The notes: generated by a model from the letters alone, not told the origin. A stretch of 64,000 bases of DNA from GWE2-42-39 sp963668595 (GCA_963668595.1 OY764876.1:1054001-1118000), one strand, 5' to 3'; positions 32,959 through 42,559 are shown, counted from the first letter of the stretch. Made by a program: numbers and translations.

Positions 32959-34831
32959 TGCTCTTTGTTTTTAGAATGATTGGTTCGGCATGCTTTTTTA
33001 TAATTTGTTCGTAAACTCCTTTCAATGTAGCATATTCATCGGGCAGAAAAATCGGTTTGTTAATTAACATTCGATAAACCGTGGTGAGTTTATTTCCTTG
33101 AAGCTGATGAATTATTTTTACTTGCATCGATTGGTCTGGAGTCGTAATCGTGCATGGTTTAGGAAGTTCTGATACTTCATATTTTTCAGGAAAGCTTATT
33201 ACAGTAATATATTGATTTGAGGTTTTATACCCAAAATCGACTGGATATTTGCGTTCTTCCAACTTAAACGGATTTTCAGTTTCCTGTTCATACAAAAACG
33301 GATTAATAATGACCATGTCGTTAATTCGTTCCACTTTATTTTTGATTTTTACATCGTATGCATCCTGAACTGCAAAATCAAGACTATCCAGATTTTTTAT
33401 GGTGAAATTTTTCACCGACATTCCCGGATTTTCGGCCTCCATTGAAGTTAAATAATCATCTTCTCCTGCGTATTTTTTATATGCTTTTCTGAACTCGAAA
33501 GCAGCATATCCGTCTTTACTGTTTTTCATCATTCCTTCCAACGACAAGTCATCATTTAAATTTAATTCATACAATGTTGTCGATTTGTACGCAAATTTTG
33601 GATTAAATTCAATCCACTCACCTTCACCTTTTTCTGTAACCAAACGTCCTTGTCCGTTTAAACATCTGAATGGCAACATTTCAAATGGCATTTCCTGTTC
33701 AGTTGCATCCAGAACATATTTGTTTCCATCCAATTCGGCACAAACCAACACATAGTCAAGTTTCTCATAACTTGGAAAGAATGGGCTTAGCATTCCATTA
33801 CTGCGGGTACTCATTACAATCGGATAGGATTGAATGTCAAGACGTTTTAGTAATTGCAAAAGCATAAAGTTGATGTCTGCACTATTTCCGCTTCCTTTTT
33901 TGAATACCGGAGCGAGTGATGTGTTGGTAGAATAGAGCCTCGATTCCTCGTTCCACTTTATTTGTTTAATTGCGTCGTAGGCCTTTTTTATTTTTTCAAG
34001 AGCAGGCAAATTTAAAGCTTCAATTTCTTTCTGAATATCGCTCAAATAACCAGAGCCACCTTTAAGTGTGCCTCCAAAATAAGTGTGATTCATCAATTGT
34101 TCGTTGACTGCTTCCCATGTTGTTGTGTATGACTTATAATAGCCAGGAATACTTATATTTAATATATCAAACTCCATTTTAGAGATGTAGTTCTCTTTTG
34201 AATTCATGAACGCTTCTGTTTTGAATGCTGGCATATATTCTGACACGAATCGGTTTCCTGATGAAACCGATAAGCTTTCGAACCCAACCATGCGTTTTCT
34301 GAAATTGATATATTGTGAATCTTCGAGAATCAATTCACAATATTTCACAGGAATTGTGCTTTGAAAAGTCCATTCTGAAGGTAATCCGGGAGAAGTACTT
34401 TCCAATTCAAAAACACTGCCTTCTTTTACATTGGGCAACGCAATTCGATATCTGAAATAATTATCATATACCTGTTCCCGAAAGATTGACTCTTTTTTTA
34501 GCTTTTCTTCCACAATTTTGCCGTTTTCCAGATTATATGTTTTTCCCCTAAAAGTAACATCCGGACCTCCCGGAATAATCGTTTCGGCATAAGCAACACC
34601 ATTTTTTTTCAGGACTTTTGTTCGCTCTATTCGGGTAAAATTAAGATTATTGGAACTGAAATAGCCATACTTGCATAAAATGACTGCCGATGCTGAAGTA
34701 TCTTGCTCATATACTTTCATTTCCATTTCATCCATACTGACTTTACCAAAGGTAATCGGAGCCTTTTCGGCCGACGCATAAAAGGAACATGCCCATAGCA
34801 ATAAGGCAATTAGAGGGGAATTTTTTTTCAT
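32942..34831 (-). CDS. DUF3857/transglutaminase-like secreted protein, catalytic residues lost
   Basis: 629 residues with a signal peptide (MKKNSPLIALLLWACSFYASA). The layout matches the downstream paralogue: beta domain, transglutaminase-like core, C-terminal beta domain. In the core the nucleophile position reads KKGSGNSADINFMLLQLLK (Ser for Cys) and the His position reads KLDYVLVCAELDGNKYVLDAT (Tyr for His); only the third acidic residue remains. It is therefore probably non-catalytic, perhaps a binding partner for the downstream protein. First gene of the two-gene operon. Confidence 0.82.
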   Translation of the reverse strand: MKKNSPLIALLLWACSFYASAEKAPITFGKVSMDEMEMKVYEQDTSASAVILCKYGYFSSNNLNFTRIERTKVLKKNGVAYAETIIPGGPDVTFRGKTYNLENGKIVEEKLKKESIFREQVYDNYFRYRIALPNVKEGSVFELESTSPGLPSEWTFQSTIPVKYCELILEDSQYINFRKRMVGFESLSVSSGNRFVSEYMPAFKTEAFMNSKENYISKMEFDILNISIPGYYKSYTTTWEAVNEQLMNHTYFGGTLKGGSGYLSDIQKEIEALNLPALEKIKKAYDAIKQIKWNEESRLYSTNTSLAPVFKKGSGNSADINFMLLQLLKRLDIQSYPIVMSTRSNGMLSPFFPSYEKLDYVLVCAELDGNKYVLDATEQEMPFEMLPFRCLNGQGRLVTEKGEGEWIEFNPKFAYKSTTLYELNLNDDLSLEGMMKNSKDGYAAFEFRKAYKKYAGEDDYLTSMEAENPGMSVKNFTIKNLDSLDFAVQDAYDVKIKNKVERINDMVIINPFLYEQETENPFKLEERKYPVDFGYKTSNQYITVISFPEKYEVSELPKPCTITTPDQSMQVKIIHQLQGNKLTTVYRMLINKPIFLPDEYATLKGVYEQIIKKHAEPIILKTKSNVSNS

Positions 34832-35038
34832 TCGCTGATGATTTAGAGAGTTGATATAGAAAATTAAATTTGTTGTCTATAAATATAAATATTTTATATA
34901 AAATAGGAAATGCCAATTCTAATTTATCCGGAGCAATTGTGTTGTACCATTTTAGCTTCCTGTCTGAATGGGTTGAACAGACTGATTTGTTCCCGAGTAA
35001 GGAATGAAACTCATTTAGTTGCTGAATAATAAAAGAAA

Positions 35039-35076
35039 AAGAGGCTATCCAATTTTACTTTTTGGACAGCCTCTTC
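35039..35076 (-). terminator. Terminator of the GH29 gene
   Basis: GAGGCTATCCAA (35041-35052) pairs with TTGGACAGCCTC (35062-35073, one mismatch); A-rich left flank gives the minus-strand U-tract. The rest of the 34832-35143 gap shows no gene; a TGACGTCA at 35118-35125 has no assigned meaning. Confidence 0.75.
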
Positions 35077-35143
35077 ATCAAATAAATTATTTTGTCTAAT
35101 CTTGCAACGCTTTTTTATGACGTCACATATTCGAGTGTATTAT

Positions 35144-36619
35144 TTACTCAATAGTCATTTTCAAAACCGAAGCGAACTTCGAAGGAGGATTTTTTCTTAG
35201 TGATTCAGGAATGCTAACCAAAGTACCTTTTCCTGATTTTTTCCACTTCAACGAAGTACTTGATCCCAGCATTTTTATGCTTGTCCCAGCTTTCGGTTGA
35301 AATGAGTAAATCATTATCTCAGTTGGTAATTCGGTCTGTTTTTCCTCGTTCAGATAGAATGCATACAGATCATTCGTGTTCTTTTTGCGGCTATAGCAAA
35401 TGTTGGTTTCTTTATACGGAGCAATAGCACGTGTACCGTAAATTGCTTCTCCGTTTACTTTCATCCATGCACCCATTTCTTCAAGCAATCGGTATGCTTC
35501 GTTATGCCATGTTCCATCAGGACCCGGAGCAATATTGTAAAGCAGATTACCGCCTTTCGATACAATATCAATCAGCATGTGAATTGCTTTTTGTCCGCTC
35601 ATGTATTGCGCATCGGGCACATACGACCAGCCTCCACCTGCAATAATACACGATTCCCACGGGTAGGGAAGAGCTTTATCCGGAACAGTATTCTCAGGTG
35701 TCAGATAGTTTTGATTTGGTCCTTCTACTGCACGGTCAACAACAATCAGTCCGGGTTGCTTTTCGCGCAATTTCAGTTTTAACTGATCCATGTGTATGTC
35801 CTGATTTACGGCATACGATTTTAAAAAACCCGACGAAACATTCATTGCTTTTCGTCCTAAATAATGCTGAATTTCTTCTTTTTCTGCTTTGGCAACCCAT
35901 CCGCCATCTAACCACATGATGTCAATCTTTCCATAGTCGGAACATATTTCCATCATTTGATTTTGAGTATATTCAACAAACTTAGCCCATTTTTCAGGGT
36001 ATTCTTCCGGGTCGTAATTTACATTGCGGTTGAAAGGAGGAAAGTAGGGATCCCAATAATAGTCGCTGTGCCAGTCGGGTTTTGAAAAATATGCACCAGC
36101 CCACAATCCCTGATTGCGAAATGCATCAAAAATTTCTTTTGTTACGTTTGCTTTCGGATTGGTGTGAAACGGACATGCCTCATCGGTAATTTTGTAGTCG
36201 GTATATTTACTGTCGAACATACAAAAACCATCGTGATGCTTGGTTGTGAAAACGACGTATTTCATACCTGCATCGTGTGCCGCTTTGGCCCATTTGTCCG
36301 GATCAAATTTACTTGGATTGAATGTTGTCTTCAGATTTTCATAATCCTTTACATATTCGAAATAATTTTGTGGGTTCGAACCTTTCTTGCGTTCACACCA
36401 GCCATAATCTTCCGGGCAAATTGACCATGATTCTACAATTCCCCACTGACTGTATGTTCCCCAGTGCATCAGCAGACCGAATTTCATATCTTGCCACTGT
36501 TCCAGTTTTTCGAGAACCAAAGGATCTGTTTCCGGATAATACTTTTGCGACATTTCATGTTGTTGTGCTGTCGCAATAAATGCAATACAAAGTAAAATTG
36601 ATAATAAAACAGGTTTCAT
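35144..36619 (-). CDS. GH29 alpha-L-fucosidase
   Basis: 491 residues with a signal peptide (MKPVLLSILLCIAFIATA). GH29 features: WQDMKFGLLMHWGTYSQWG, KYVVFTTKHHDGFCMFDSK, GAYFSKPDWHSDYYW and DIMWLDGGWV, where the Asp is the expected nucleophile. GGNLLYNIAPGPDGTW marks the end of the barrel, followed by a C-terminal beta domain. It removes terminal alpha-L-fucose by a retaining mechanism, probably in the periplasm. The acid/base Glu is not identified with certainty. A minus-strand -7 box (36652-36645, TATTTTTG) lies upstream. Monocistronic. Confidence 0.93.
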   Translation of the reverse strand: MKPVLLSILLCIAFIATAQQHEMSQKYYPETDPLVLEKLEQWQDMKFGLLMHWGTYSQWGIVESWSICPEDYGWCERKKGSNPQNYFEYVKDYENLKTTFNPSKFDPDKWAKAAHDAGMKYVVFTTKHHDGFCMFDSKYTDYKITDEACPFHTNPKANVTKEIFDAFRNQGLWAGAYFSKPDWHSDYYWDPYFPPFNRNVNYDPEEYPEKWAKFVEYTQNQMMEICSDYGKIDIMWLDGGWVAKAEKEEIQHYLGRKAMNVSSGFLKSYAVNQDIHMDQLKLKLREKQPGLIVVDRAVEGPNQNYLTPENTVPDKALPYPWESCIIAGGGWSYVPDAQYMSGQKAIHMLIDIVSKGGNLLYNIAPGPDGTWHNEAYRLLEEMGAWMKVNGEAIYGTRAIAPYKETNICYSRKKNTNDLYAFYLNEEKQTELPTEIMIYSFQPKAGTSIKMLGSSTSLKWKKSGKGTLVSIPESLRKNPPSKFASVLKMTIE

Positions 36620-36644
36620 ATCAAAAATTGATTTAGAGTTTCCG

Positions 36645-36652
36645 CAAAAATA
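36645..36652 (-). promoter_or_regulatory. -7 box of the GH29 gene
   Basis: Minus-strand TATTTTTG, 26 bases upstream of the start at 36619. Confidence 0.45.
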
Positions 36653-36812
36653 GGTTTATCCTAACTCATTTCCGCACAACTGAGATAAAAACATGACAAT
36701 TCCTTCTTATAAAAATCACTACACAAAGAGATATTTGGCATAAAATGACTTGTAGTACACACAAGCTCAAATATGTGCAAACGAGCATATTTTTATGGAG
36801 TAGAAAAGACGA

Positions 36813-38267
36813 CTATCTCATTGAGAGATGTCCTAATAATTCTTCTATTTTTTTAACGGTTTCAGCAGAGGTGCATGAAAAATTATTCAAAATAACAGCA
36901 AAAATAAGTTCTTCGCCGGTTCTGGTTTTTAGATAGCCGGTATAGCTGCGAACCCGGGTCATGCTGCCGCTTTTGGCTCTCAATGTTTCTCCTGGAAAAC
37001 GTTTTGGGTTGAAAACTTTTAATGTCCCGTTTTCACTAACTGAAGGCAAACTACTTCTGAAAATTTCAGTATACTTACTTTTACTGATCGAGTAAAGAAT
37101 TGCCGTAAGTTGTTTGGCTGTAATGGCATTGAAGCGAGAAAGTCCACTTCCGTCAGCGAGGAACATTCCGTTAGTGTCAATGCCTTTGTTTTTCCAGTAA
37201 TCACTTATTATTTCCAGTCCGGCGCGAGTACTGCCATGTCCGGTAGCTTTCCATGCAATGTGCTTGCATAAATGTTCGGCAAATAAATTGACACTTTCGT
37301 GATTCAGTACATTAATAATTTCTTTCAACGGAGGAGAATAGGTTCGGTGAAGAGTAGTATTTAATTCCACAGGAGTGTAATCGGTATGAATTCCACCGGT
37401 AATGGTAATTCCCTTTTTTATCAGTTTTTCCTTGAACTGGCCAATCAACAACAATGTTGGGTCGGGAAGACTGGCCTTTATTGAAAACTCGTTTTGCATC
37501 TGAGGAATTGTTCCCCGAACCACTCTATGATTATCGAACGGACTCCCAAATACGTAGGCCATGTCGCGCTTGCTTTCTGATGCCGTTACTTCGCTGGAAA
37601 TTTCCAAACAAGGAATATCAGGCCGGGTGGCCACTATTTTGCATAGTTTACCTACCTCTCCCGATTTCAGTACAATTTCATACAAATTATCGTAAACCGA
37701 CAAGGCACAGGCGCCTGCTCCGTAATAATTACCTAAGTCTTCCCAAATCCAGGTGCTGGGAATCATTTGTTGTTCGTAAATCGAGGCATCAGCAATCAAA
37801 TCTCCGTTGATTTTCCGGATGCCTTTTTTATAAACGGCATCAATCCATTGATCTAAAAAATGATTTGTCAGATAATGTTCTTTAAAATACGATGAGCCAA
37901 GTGCAGGATCTCCTCCTCCTCGAATAACCAGATTTCCATTCAAAATTCCGCTTAAACTGTCTATTCGTCCTGAATATCCGATACTGGTTTCAAATTGATA
38001 ATCAGGCCCCAGAATATCGAGCGCAGCTGCAGAAGTAACAACTTTCATTACCGACGCAGGAACAAGGCTCAATTGCGGTTCACTTTCGTAAATGTAATTG
38101 CCCGATTTTGCATCAAGCACCGATAAACTTACCGAACAATTTCGAAGTAGCGGATCGTTTATCCATTGCTCAAAATACACCTGTTCTTCAATTGGAACAC
38201 TTTTATCCTGTTTTGTTAAGAATGAAAAAATAAAAACAGTGATTAGTAGTATCTTAGAGTAATACAT
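36813..38267 (-). CDS. dacB: D-alanyl-D-alanine carboxypeptidase/endopeptidase, PBP4 (DacB) type
   Basis: 484 residues from the ATG at 38267 (MYYSKILLITVFIFSFLT, a signal peptide); the in-frame ATG at 38306 would put 13 polar residues in front and is less likely. Active-site motifs of peptidase S13: PASVMKVV (SxxK, near 72-75), ADGSGLSRFN (SxN) and LRAKSGSM (KSG for KTG). It cleaves D-Ala-D-Ala bonds of peptidoglycan in the periplasm. Divergent from crcB. Confidence 0.92.
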   Translation of the reverse strand: MYYSKILLITVFIFSFLTKQDKSVPIEEQVYFEQWINDPLLRNCSVSLSVLDAKSGNYIYESEPQLSLVPASVMKVVTSAAALDILGPDYQFETSIGYSGRIDSLSGILNGNLVIRGGGDPALGSSYFKEHYLTNHFLDQWIDAVYKKGIRKINGDLIADASIYEQQMIPSTWIWEDLGNYYGAGACALSVYDNLYEIVLKSGEVGKLCKIVATRPDIPCLEISSEVTASESKRDMAYVFGSPFDNHRVVRGTIPQMQNEFSIKASLPDPTLLLIGQFKEKLIKKGITITGGIHTDYTPVELNTTLHRTYSPPLKEIINVLNHESVNLFAEHLCKHIAWKATGHGSTRAGLEIISDYWKNKGIDTNGMFLADGSGLSRFNAITAKQLTAILYSISKSKYTEIFRSSLPSVSENGTLKVFNPKRFPGETLRAKSGSMTRVRSYTGYLKTRTGEELIFAVILNNFSCTSAETVKKIEELLGHLSMR

Positions 38268-38325
38268 AAGGTGTTTTTGTTTTATACCGTTACGAAATAG
38301 AAACACTGAACCCGATAAAATATTG

Positions 38326-38333
38326 TAAATTTG
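38326..38333 (+). promoter_or_regulatory. -7 box for crcB
   Basis: TAAATTTG, with a leader of about 32 bases that contains a small perfect hairpin GGTATT-ACA-AATACC (38341-38355). No fluoride-riboswitch core was recognised. Confidence 0.5.
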
Positions 38334-38371
38334 CAGGGAAGGTATTACAAATACCGTAAAAATAAAAATTC

Positions 38372-38752
38372 ATGTTCAAGACTATTTTAATTGTTGGTAC
38401 AGGTGGTTTTTTGGGCAGTGTAGCCCGCTATCTGACACAAATCTATACTGAAAAACTTTTCCACACGACCTTTCCGCTGGGAACATTTATTGCCAATATA
38501 TTGGGATGTTTCATTATCGGTCTCGCTTTTGCTTTTGCTGAAAAGGGAAATATCATGAGTCCGGAATGGCGTATTTTCCTGACGGTTGGTTTTTGTGGTG
38601 GATTTACTACTTTTTCGTCGTTTGCCTACAATAACTTTTCATTTCTGAAAGATCATGCTTTGTGGCCGTTTTTCCTGAACATCGGATTAAGTGTATTTTT
38701 GGGCATCATGGCGGTATATTTGGGTGTATTACTTGTTCGTTCAGTTTTTTAA
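38372..38752 (+). CDS. crcB: Fluoride channel CrcB/Fluc
   Basis: 126 residues, four membrane helices. Fluc motifs: GTGGFLGSVARYLTQ, FPLGTFIANILGCFIIG and VGFCGGFTTFSSFAYN, the last with the Phe/Thr/Ser track and central Na+ site. It exports fluoride as a dual-topology dimer. Followed after 12 bases by a DUF190 gene, a common companion of crcB. Confidence 0.94.
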   Translation: MFKTILIVGTGGFLGSVARYLTQIYTEKLFHTTFPLGTFIANILGCFIIGLAFAFAEKGNIMSPEWRIFLTVGFCGGFTTFSSFAYNNFSFLKDHALWPFFLNIGLSVFLGIMAVYLGVLLVRSVF

Positions 38753-38764
38753 ACAATAGAAAAA

Positions 38765-39133
38765 ATGAGCTTATCAACAGGAAAAGCACAATTGCTGAAG
38801 ATATATTTGGGCGAATCAGATCATTATCAGGGGAAACCTTTATACGAAGTACTGGTGCTTGAAGCCCGATCTGCCGGCATGGCCGGAGCCACAGCAACGA
38901 AAGGAGTGATGTCGTTTGGTGCCAGTCATTCCATTCATACCATGAAAATATTTGCGTTGTCGTCAGACATGCCGGTAGTGGTTGAAATTGTTGATGAAGA
39001 GGAGAAAATTCAGAATTTTTCGTTGCGTGTGCAGGAAATCCTTGAAAAAACTGGAAAAGGAGTTTTGATGACCGTGCAAAATCTGGATGTAATTCAGTAC
39101 CAGCAAGGCAAAAAATACCGAGAGGTTAAATGA
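38765..39133 (+). CDS. DUF190 family protein
   Basis: 122 residues of a PII-like ferredoxin fold: QLLKIYLGESDHYQGKPLYE, ARSAGMAGATATKGVMSFG, SSDMPVVVEIVDEEEKI. DUF190 proteins are often encoded with CrcB; a regulatory or accessory role in fluoride resistance is plausible but unproven. Cytoplasmic, co-transcribed with crcB. Confidence 0.88.
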   Translation: MSLSTGKAQLLKIYLGESDHYQGKPLYEVLVLEARSAGMAGATATKGVMSFGASHSIHTMKIFALSSDMPVVVEIVDEEEKIQNFSLRVQEILEKTGKGVLMTVQNLDVIQYQQGKKYREVK

Positions 39134-39188
39134 TCTTAAATTAATCAGACGAAGGGGAGGAGTGAATTACTATTTCCGGCGGATTTGC

Positions 39189-39196
39189 TATATTTG
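39189..39196 (+). promoter_or_regulatory. -7 box for eno
   Basis: TATATTTG, about 80 bases upstream of the enolase start. Confidence 0.45.
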
Positions 39197-39275
39197 TCAG
39201 GATGAAAAAATACTAAAAGTCAATTTTTCAAGAGTTTAAATTATAATAACGTTTAATTCTAAACTATAAATTACC

Positions 39276-40577
39276 ATGTTAATTAATAATGTAGTTGGTA
39301 GAGAAATTCTGGATTCACGCGGTAATCCAACCGTTGAAGTAGAAATTACCCTTGAGTGTGGTGCAGTAGGTTTGGCTGCTGTTCCTTCCGGTGCTTCAAC
39401 CGGCGAAAACGAAGCTCTTGAGCTTCGCGATGGCGATAAAGGCCGTTACTTAGGTAAAGGTGTTTTGAAAGCGGTTGAAAATGTAAATACCGTAATTGCT
39501 CGTGAAATTATTGGTATGGACGCTACAGACCAGGTTGCTATCGACAAAAAACTGTTGGAACTCGACGGTACAAAAACAAAAAGCAAACTGGGAGCTAACG
39601 CAATGTTGGGAGTTTCTTTGGCTGTTGCCAAAGCTGCTGCTAATGCGCTTGACCTTCCTTTATACCGCTACATTGGCGGAACCAACGCAAAAACACTTCC
39701 TGTTCCGATGATGAACATCATTAATGGTGGTTCTCACTCGGATGCTCCTATCGCATTCCAGGAATTCATGATTCGCCCAATCGGCGCTCCTTCTTTCCGT
39801 GAAGGTTTGCGTATGGGTGCTGAAGTTTTCCACAGCCTGAAAAAAGTATTACACAACCGTGGCTTAAGTACTGCTGTTGGTGACGAAGGTGGTTTCGCTC
39901 CTGCATTGGACGGAACAGAAGATGCATTGAATAGCATCATCGAAGCAATTAAAAATGCTGGTTACAAACCAGGTCGTGCCGAAGACGGTGGCGATGTTTC
40001 AATTGCATTAGACTGTGCTGCATCTGAATTCTACAGCGATGGTATTTACGACTACAGCAAATTTGAAGGAGCTAACGGAGCAAAACGCACTTCTGCTGAA
40101 CAAGCTGCTTTCCTTGCTGAATTAGTAGCCAAATTCCCTATCGATTCAATCGAAGACGGAATGGACGAAGGCGACTGGGACGGATGGGTTGCTTTGACTG
40201 AAAAATTAGGTGGAAAATGCCAGTTGGTAGGTGACGACTTATTTGTAACCAACGTTGAATATCTGAAAAAAGGTATTGAATTAGGAGCTGCTAACTCAAT
40301 CCTGATTAAAGTAAACCAAATTGGTACTTTAACTGAAACTTTGGATGCTATTGAAATGGCTCACCGTGCTGGTTATACTTCAGTTACTTCACACCGCTCA
40401 GGTGAAACTGAAGATTCAACTATCGCTGACATTGCTGTAGCTACAAACTCTGGTCAGATTAAAACTGGTTCATTGAGCCGCTCTGACAGGATGGCTAAAT
40501 ACAACCAATTACTTCGCATCGAAGAACAATTGGGTGCTACTGCTATCTACGGATACAAAAAAGTGTATAAAAAATAA
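39276..40577 (+). CDS. eno: Enolase
   Basis: 433 residues, full length. Motifs: GREILDSRGNPTVEVEITLE, AVPSGASTGENEALELRD, GDEGGFAPAL (catalytic Glu region), the metal ligands in SIEDGMDEGDWDGW and LVGDDLFVTN, and the signature ILIKVNQIGTLTET with catalytic Lys, then SHRSGETEDSTIADIAVA. It converts 2-phosphoglycerate to phosphoenolpyruvate. Codon use here is visibly biased as expected for a highly expressed gene (for example GGT, GCT, AAC). Own promoter and terminator. Confidence 0.98.
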   Translation: MLINNVVGREILDSRGNPTVEVEITLECGAVGLAAVPSGASTGENEALELRDGDKGRYLGKGVLKAVENVNTVIAREIIGMDATDQVAIDKKLLELDGTKTKSKLGANAMLGVSLAVAKAAANALDLPLYRYIGGTNAKTLPVPMMNIINGGSHSDAPIAFQEFMIRPIGAPSFREGLRMGAEVFHSLKKVLHNRGLSTAVGDEGGFAPALDGTEDALNSIIEAIKNAGYKPGRAEDGGDVSIALDCAASEFYSDGIYDYSKFEGANGAKRTSAEQAAFLAELVAKFPIDSIEDGMDEGDWDGWVALTEKLGGKCQLVGDDLFVTNVEYLKKGIELGAANSILIKVNQIGTLTETLDAIEMAHRAGYTSVTSHRSGETEDSTIADIAVATNSGQIKTGSLSRSDRMAKYNQLLRIEEQLGATAIYGYKKVYKK

Positions 40578-40597
40578 TCGCATCGCGATAAATATAG

Positions 40598-40632
40598 AAA
40601 GCCGTTTTCTGAAAAGGAAGCGGCTTTTTTAT
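40598..40632 (+). terminator. eno terminator
   Basis: AAAGCCG pairs with CGGCTTT around an imperfect inner stem, followed by T6. Confidence 0.75.
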
Positions 40633-40649
40633 TATGCCAATACAAAAAC

Positions 40650-40689
40650 AGAAAGGCCGACTCAGTATAAAATTGAGCCGACCTTTTTT
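40650..40689 (-). terminator. argS terminator
   Basis: AAAGGCCGACTCA (40652-40664) pairs with TGAGCCGACCTTT (40674-40686) with two mismatches; the A-run on the left gives the minus-strand U-tract after argS. Confidence 0.65.
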
Positions 40690-40732
40690 CGTGAAAGTTT
40701 TTACCGGAGTCCGAAAATTCCGTTAAATTATA

Positions 40733-42523
40733 TTACATACGTTCTACCACATCAATGCCCAGTAGTTTCATGCCTGAGCGAACTACTTTGGCAACCGTGC
40801 CAGCAAGAACAAGGCGCAAGTTGCGGCGTTCTTCGTTTTCTTCTTTCAAAATTGAAAAATCGTGGTAGAACTGGTTAAATTCTTTTACCAAATCATATAC
40901 GTAATTGGCAATCAGGGCCGGACTGTACATGTCGCCGGCTTCTTTTATAGTTGTCTCAAATTGTGCAATTTTTTTGATCAGTTCCTGTTCTTTGCCTGCA
41001 AGTTCTAAATTGCAGGCCGGAGTCGTAATATTAATTTGCTGATCGGTAGCTTTGCGCAACACCGATTGAATACGTGCATACGTATATTGAATGAATGGGC
41101 CTGTATTTCCGTTGAAATCAATCGATTCTTCCGGATTGAAAAGCATATTCTTTTTGGGATCTACTTTCAGTATAAAATATTTCAATGCACCCAGCGCAAT
41201 CGTGCGGAAAGTGTATTCAGCTTCTGTTTCTGAAAGCCCTTCTAATTTGCCCAATTCTTTTGAAGTTTGACGAGCTACTTCAATCATACCATCCATCAAA
41301 TCGTCGGCGTCCACTACTGTTCCTTCGCGCGATTTCATTTTACCGTTTGGCAGTTCAACCATTCCGTATGAGAAATGTTGCAATCCTTTTCCCCATTCAA
41401 AACCTAGTTTGTCAAGCAAAATGGAAAGTACCTGAAAGTGGTAATTCTGTTCGTTGCCAACTACATACACCATTTTATCAATCGAGTAATCGTTAAAGCG
41501 TTCTTTGGCCGTACCAATGTCCTGAGTCATATATACAGAAGTACCGTCGCTGCGTAGCAAAATTTTCTGATCGAGACCTTCTGCTGTCAAATCAGCCCAA
41601 ACCGAACCGTCTTCTTTTTGCGTGAAAATGCCTTCGCTTAATCCGCGCAGTACTTCGTCGCGGCCAACAATGTATGTGTCCGACTCGTAGTAAATTTTGT
41701 CAAAATCAACTCCCAGATTTTTGTAGGTTACGTCGAAACCTTTGTAAACCCAGCCGTTCATTGTTTTCCAAAGCTCAATGGTTGCAGTGTCTTTGTTTTC
41801 CCATTTGCGTAATAATTCACGTGCAGCAACCATCGAAGGAGCATTTTGTTCTGCTTCCTCCTTGCTCATTCCTTGCGCAACAAGTTCGTTAATTTCGCTT
41901 TTGTATTGTTTGTCGAAAAGCACGTAATACTTCCCAACTAAATGGTCTCCTTTCAAACCCGATGATTCGGGTGTTTCTCCGTTGCCTTGTTGCAACCAGG
42001 CCTGCATCGATTTGCAGATATGAATACCACGGTCGTTAACAATATTGGTTTTTACCACTTTGTTTCCGTTGGCTTTCAAAATTTCGCAAAGCGAAAAACC
42101 AAGCAGATTATTGCGAATGTGGCCAAGGTGCAACGGTTTGTTGGTATTGGGCGAAGAATACTCTATCATTACAAGAGGTGAATCTTCGGTGGCTTCTTTA
42201 ATTCCAAATTGTGCCGCTGAATATGCATCAGCCAGAACATTCACCCAGTACGAGGATGCAATGCTCAAATTCAAAAAGCCCTTTACAACATTGAAACCAC
42301 TTACTTCTTCTACATTATTTTGAAGATAATTGCCCAAATCTTCCGCAGTTTGCTCCGGCGATTTTTTCGACATGCGAACAAAAGGAAATACAACTAAAGT
42401 AATGTCGCCTTCAAATTCTTTGCGTGTGCTTTGAAGTTGTACCGATTCCGGCGCTGCTTCCTGTCCGTATAACTGACTGATAGCTTCCAGTATCTTATTG
42501 CGGAGAATGAGTTCAATAGTCAT
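40733..42523 (-). CDS. argS: Arginyl-tRNA synthetase
   Basis: 596 residues. An N-terminal Arg-tRNA-synthetase (Add-1) domain precedes the class I catalytic core with the HIGH-type motif PNTNKPLHLGHIRNNLLG; the KMSKS equivalent is degenerate (GKMKSREGTVVDADD), as usual in ArgRS. The C-terminal DALR anticodon-binding region includes FIQYTYARIQSVLRKA and FNQFYHDFSIL. Charges tRNA-Arg. A minus-strand -7 box (42559-42552, TATCTTTG) gives a leader of about 22 bases. Confidence 0.97.
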   Translation of the reverse strand: MTIELILRNKILEAISQLYGQEAAPESVQLQSTRKEFEGDITLVVFPFVRMSKKSPEQTAEDLGNYLQNNVEEVSGFNVVKGFLNLSIASSYWVNVLADAYSAAQFGIKEATEDSPLVMIEYSSPNTNKPLHLGHIRNNLLGFSLCEILKANGNKVVKTNIVNDRGIHICKSMQAWLQQGNGETPESSGLKGDHLVGKYYVLFDKQYKSEINELVAQGMSKEEAEQNAPSMVAARELLRKWENKDTATIELWKTMNGWVYKGFDVTYKNLGVDFDKIYYESDTYIVGRDEVLRGLSEGIFTQKEDGSVWADLTAEGLDQKILLRSDGTSVYMTQDIGTAKERFNDYSIDKMVYVVGNEQNYHFQVLSILLDKLGFEWGKGLQHFSYGMVELPNGKMKSREGTVVDADDLMDGMIEVARQTSKELGKLEGLSETEAEYTFRTIALGALKYFILKVDPKKNMLFNPEESIDFNGNTGPFIQYTYARIQSVLRKATDQQINITTPACNLELAGKEQELIKKIAQFETTIKEAGDMYSPALIANYVYDLVKEFNQFYHDFSILKEENEERRNLRLVLAGTVAKVVRSGMKLLGIDVVERM

Positions 42524-42551
42524 GATTCATGTAAATTTTGATATTGCGGGG

Positions 42552-42559
42552 CAAAGATA
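42552..42559 (-). promoter_or_regulatory. -7 box of argS
   Basis: Minus-strand TATCTTTG, 29 bases before the argS start. Confidence 0.5.

Noticed and set aside
35118..35125. TGACGTCA palindrome
   Set aside because: An 8-base palindrome is common; it lies downstream of the GH29 stop with no promoter role visible.
38334..38371. Possible fluoride riboswitch before crcB
   Set aside because: The leader is too short and lacks the conserved pseudoknot sequences as far as I can read.
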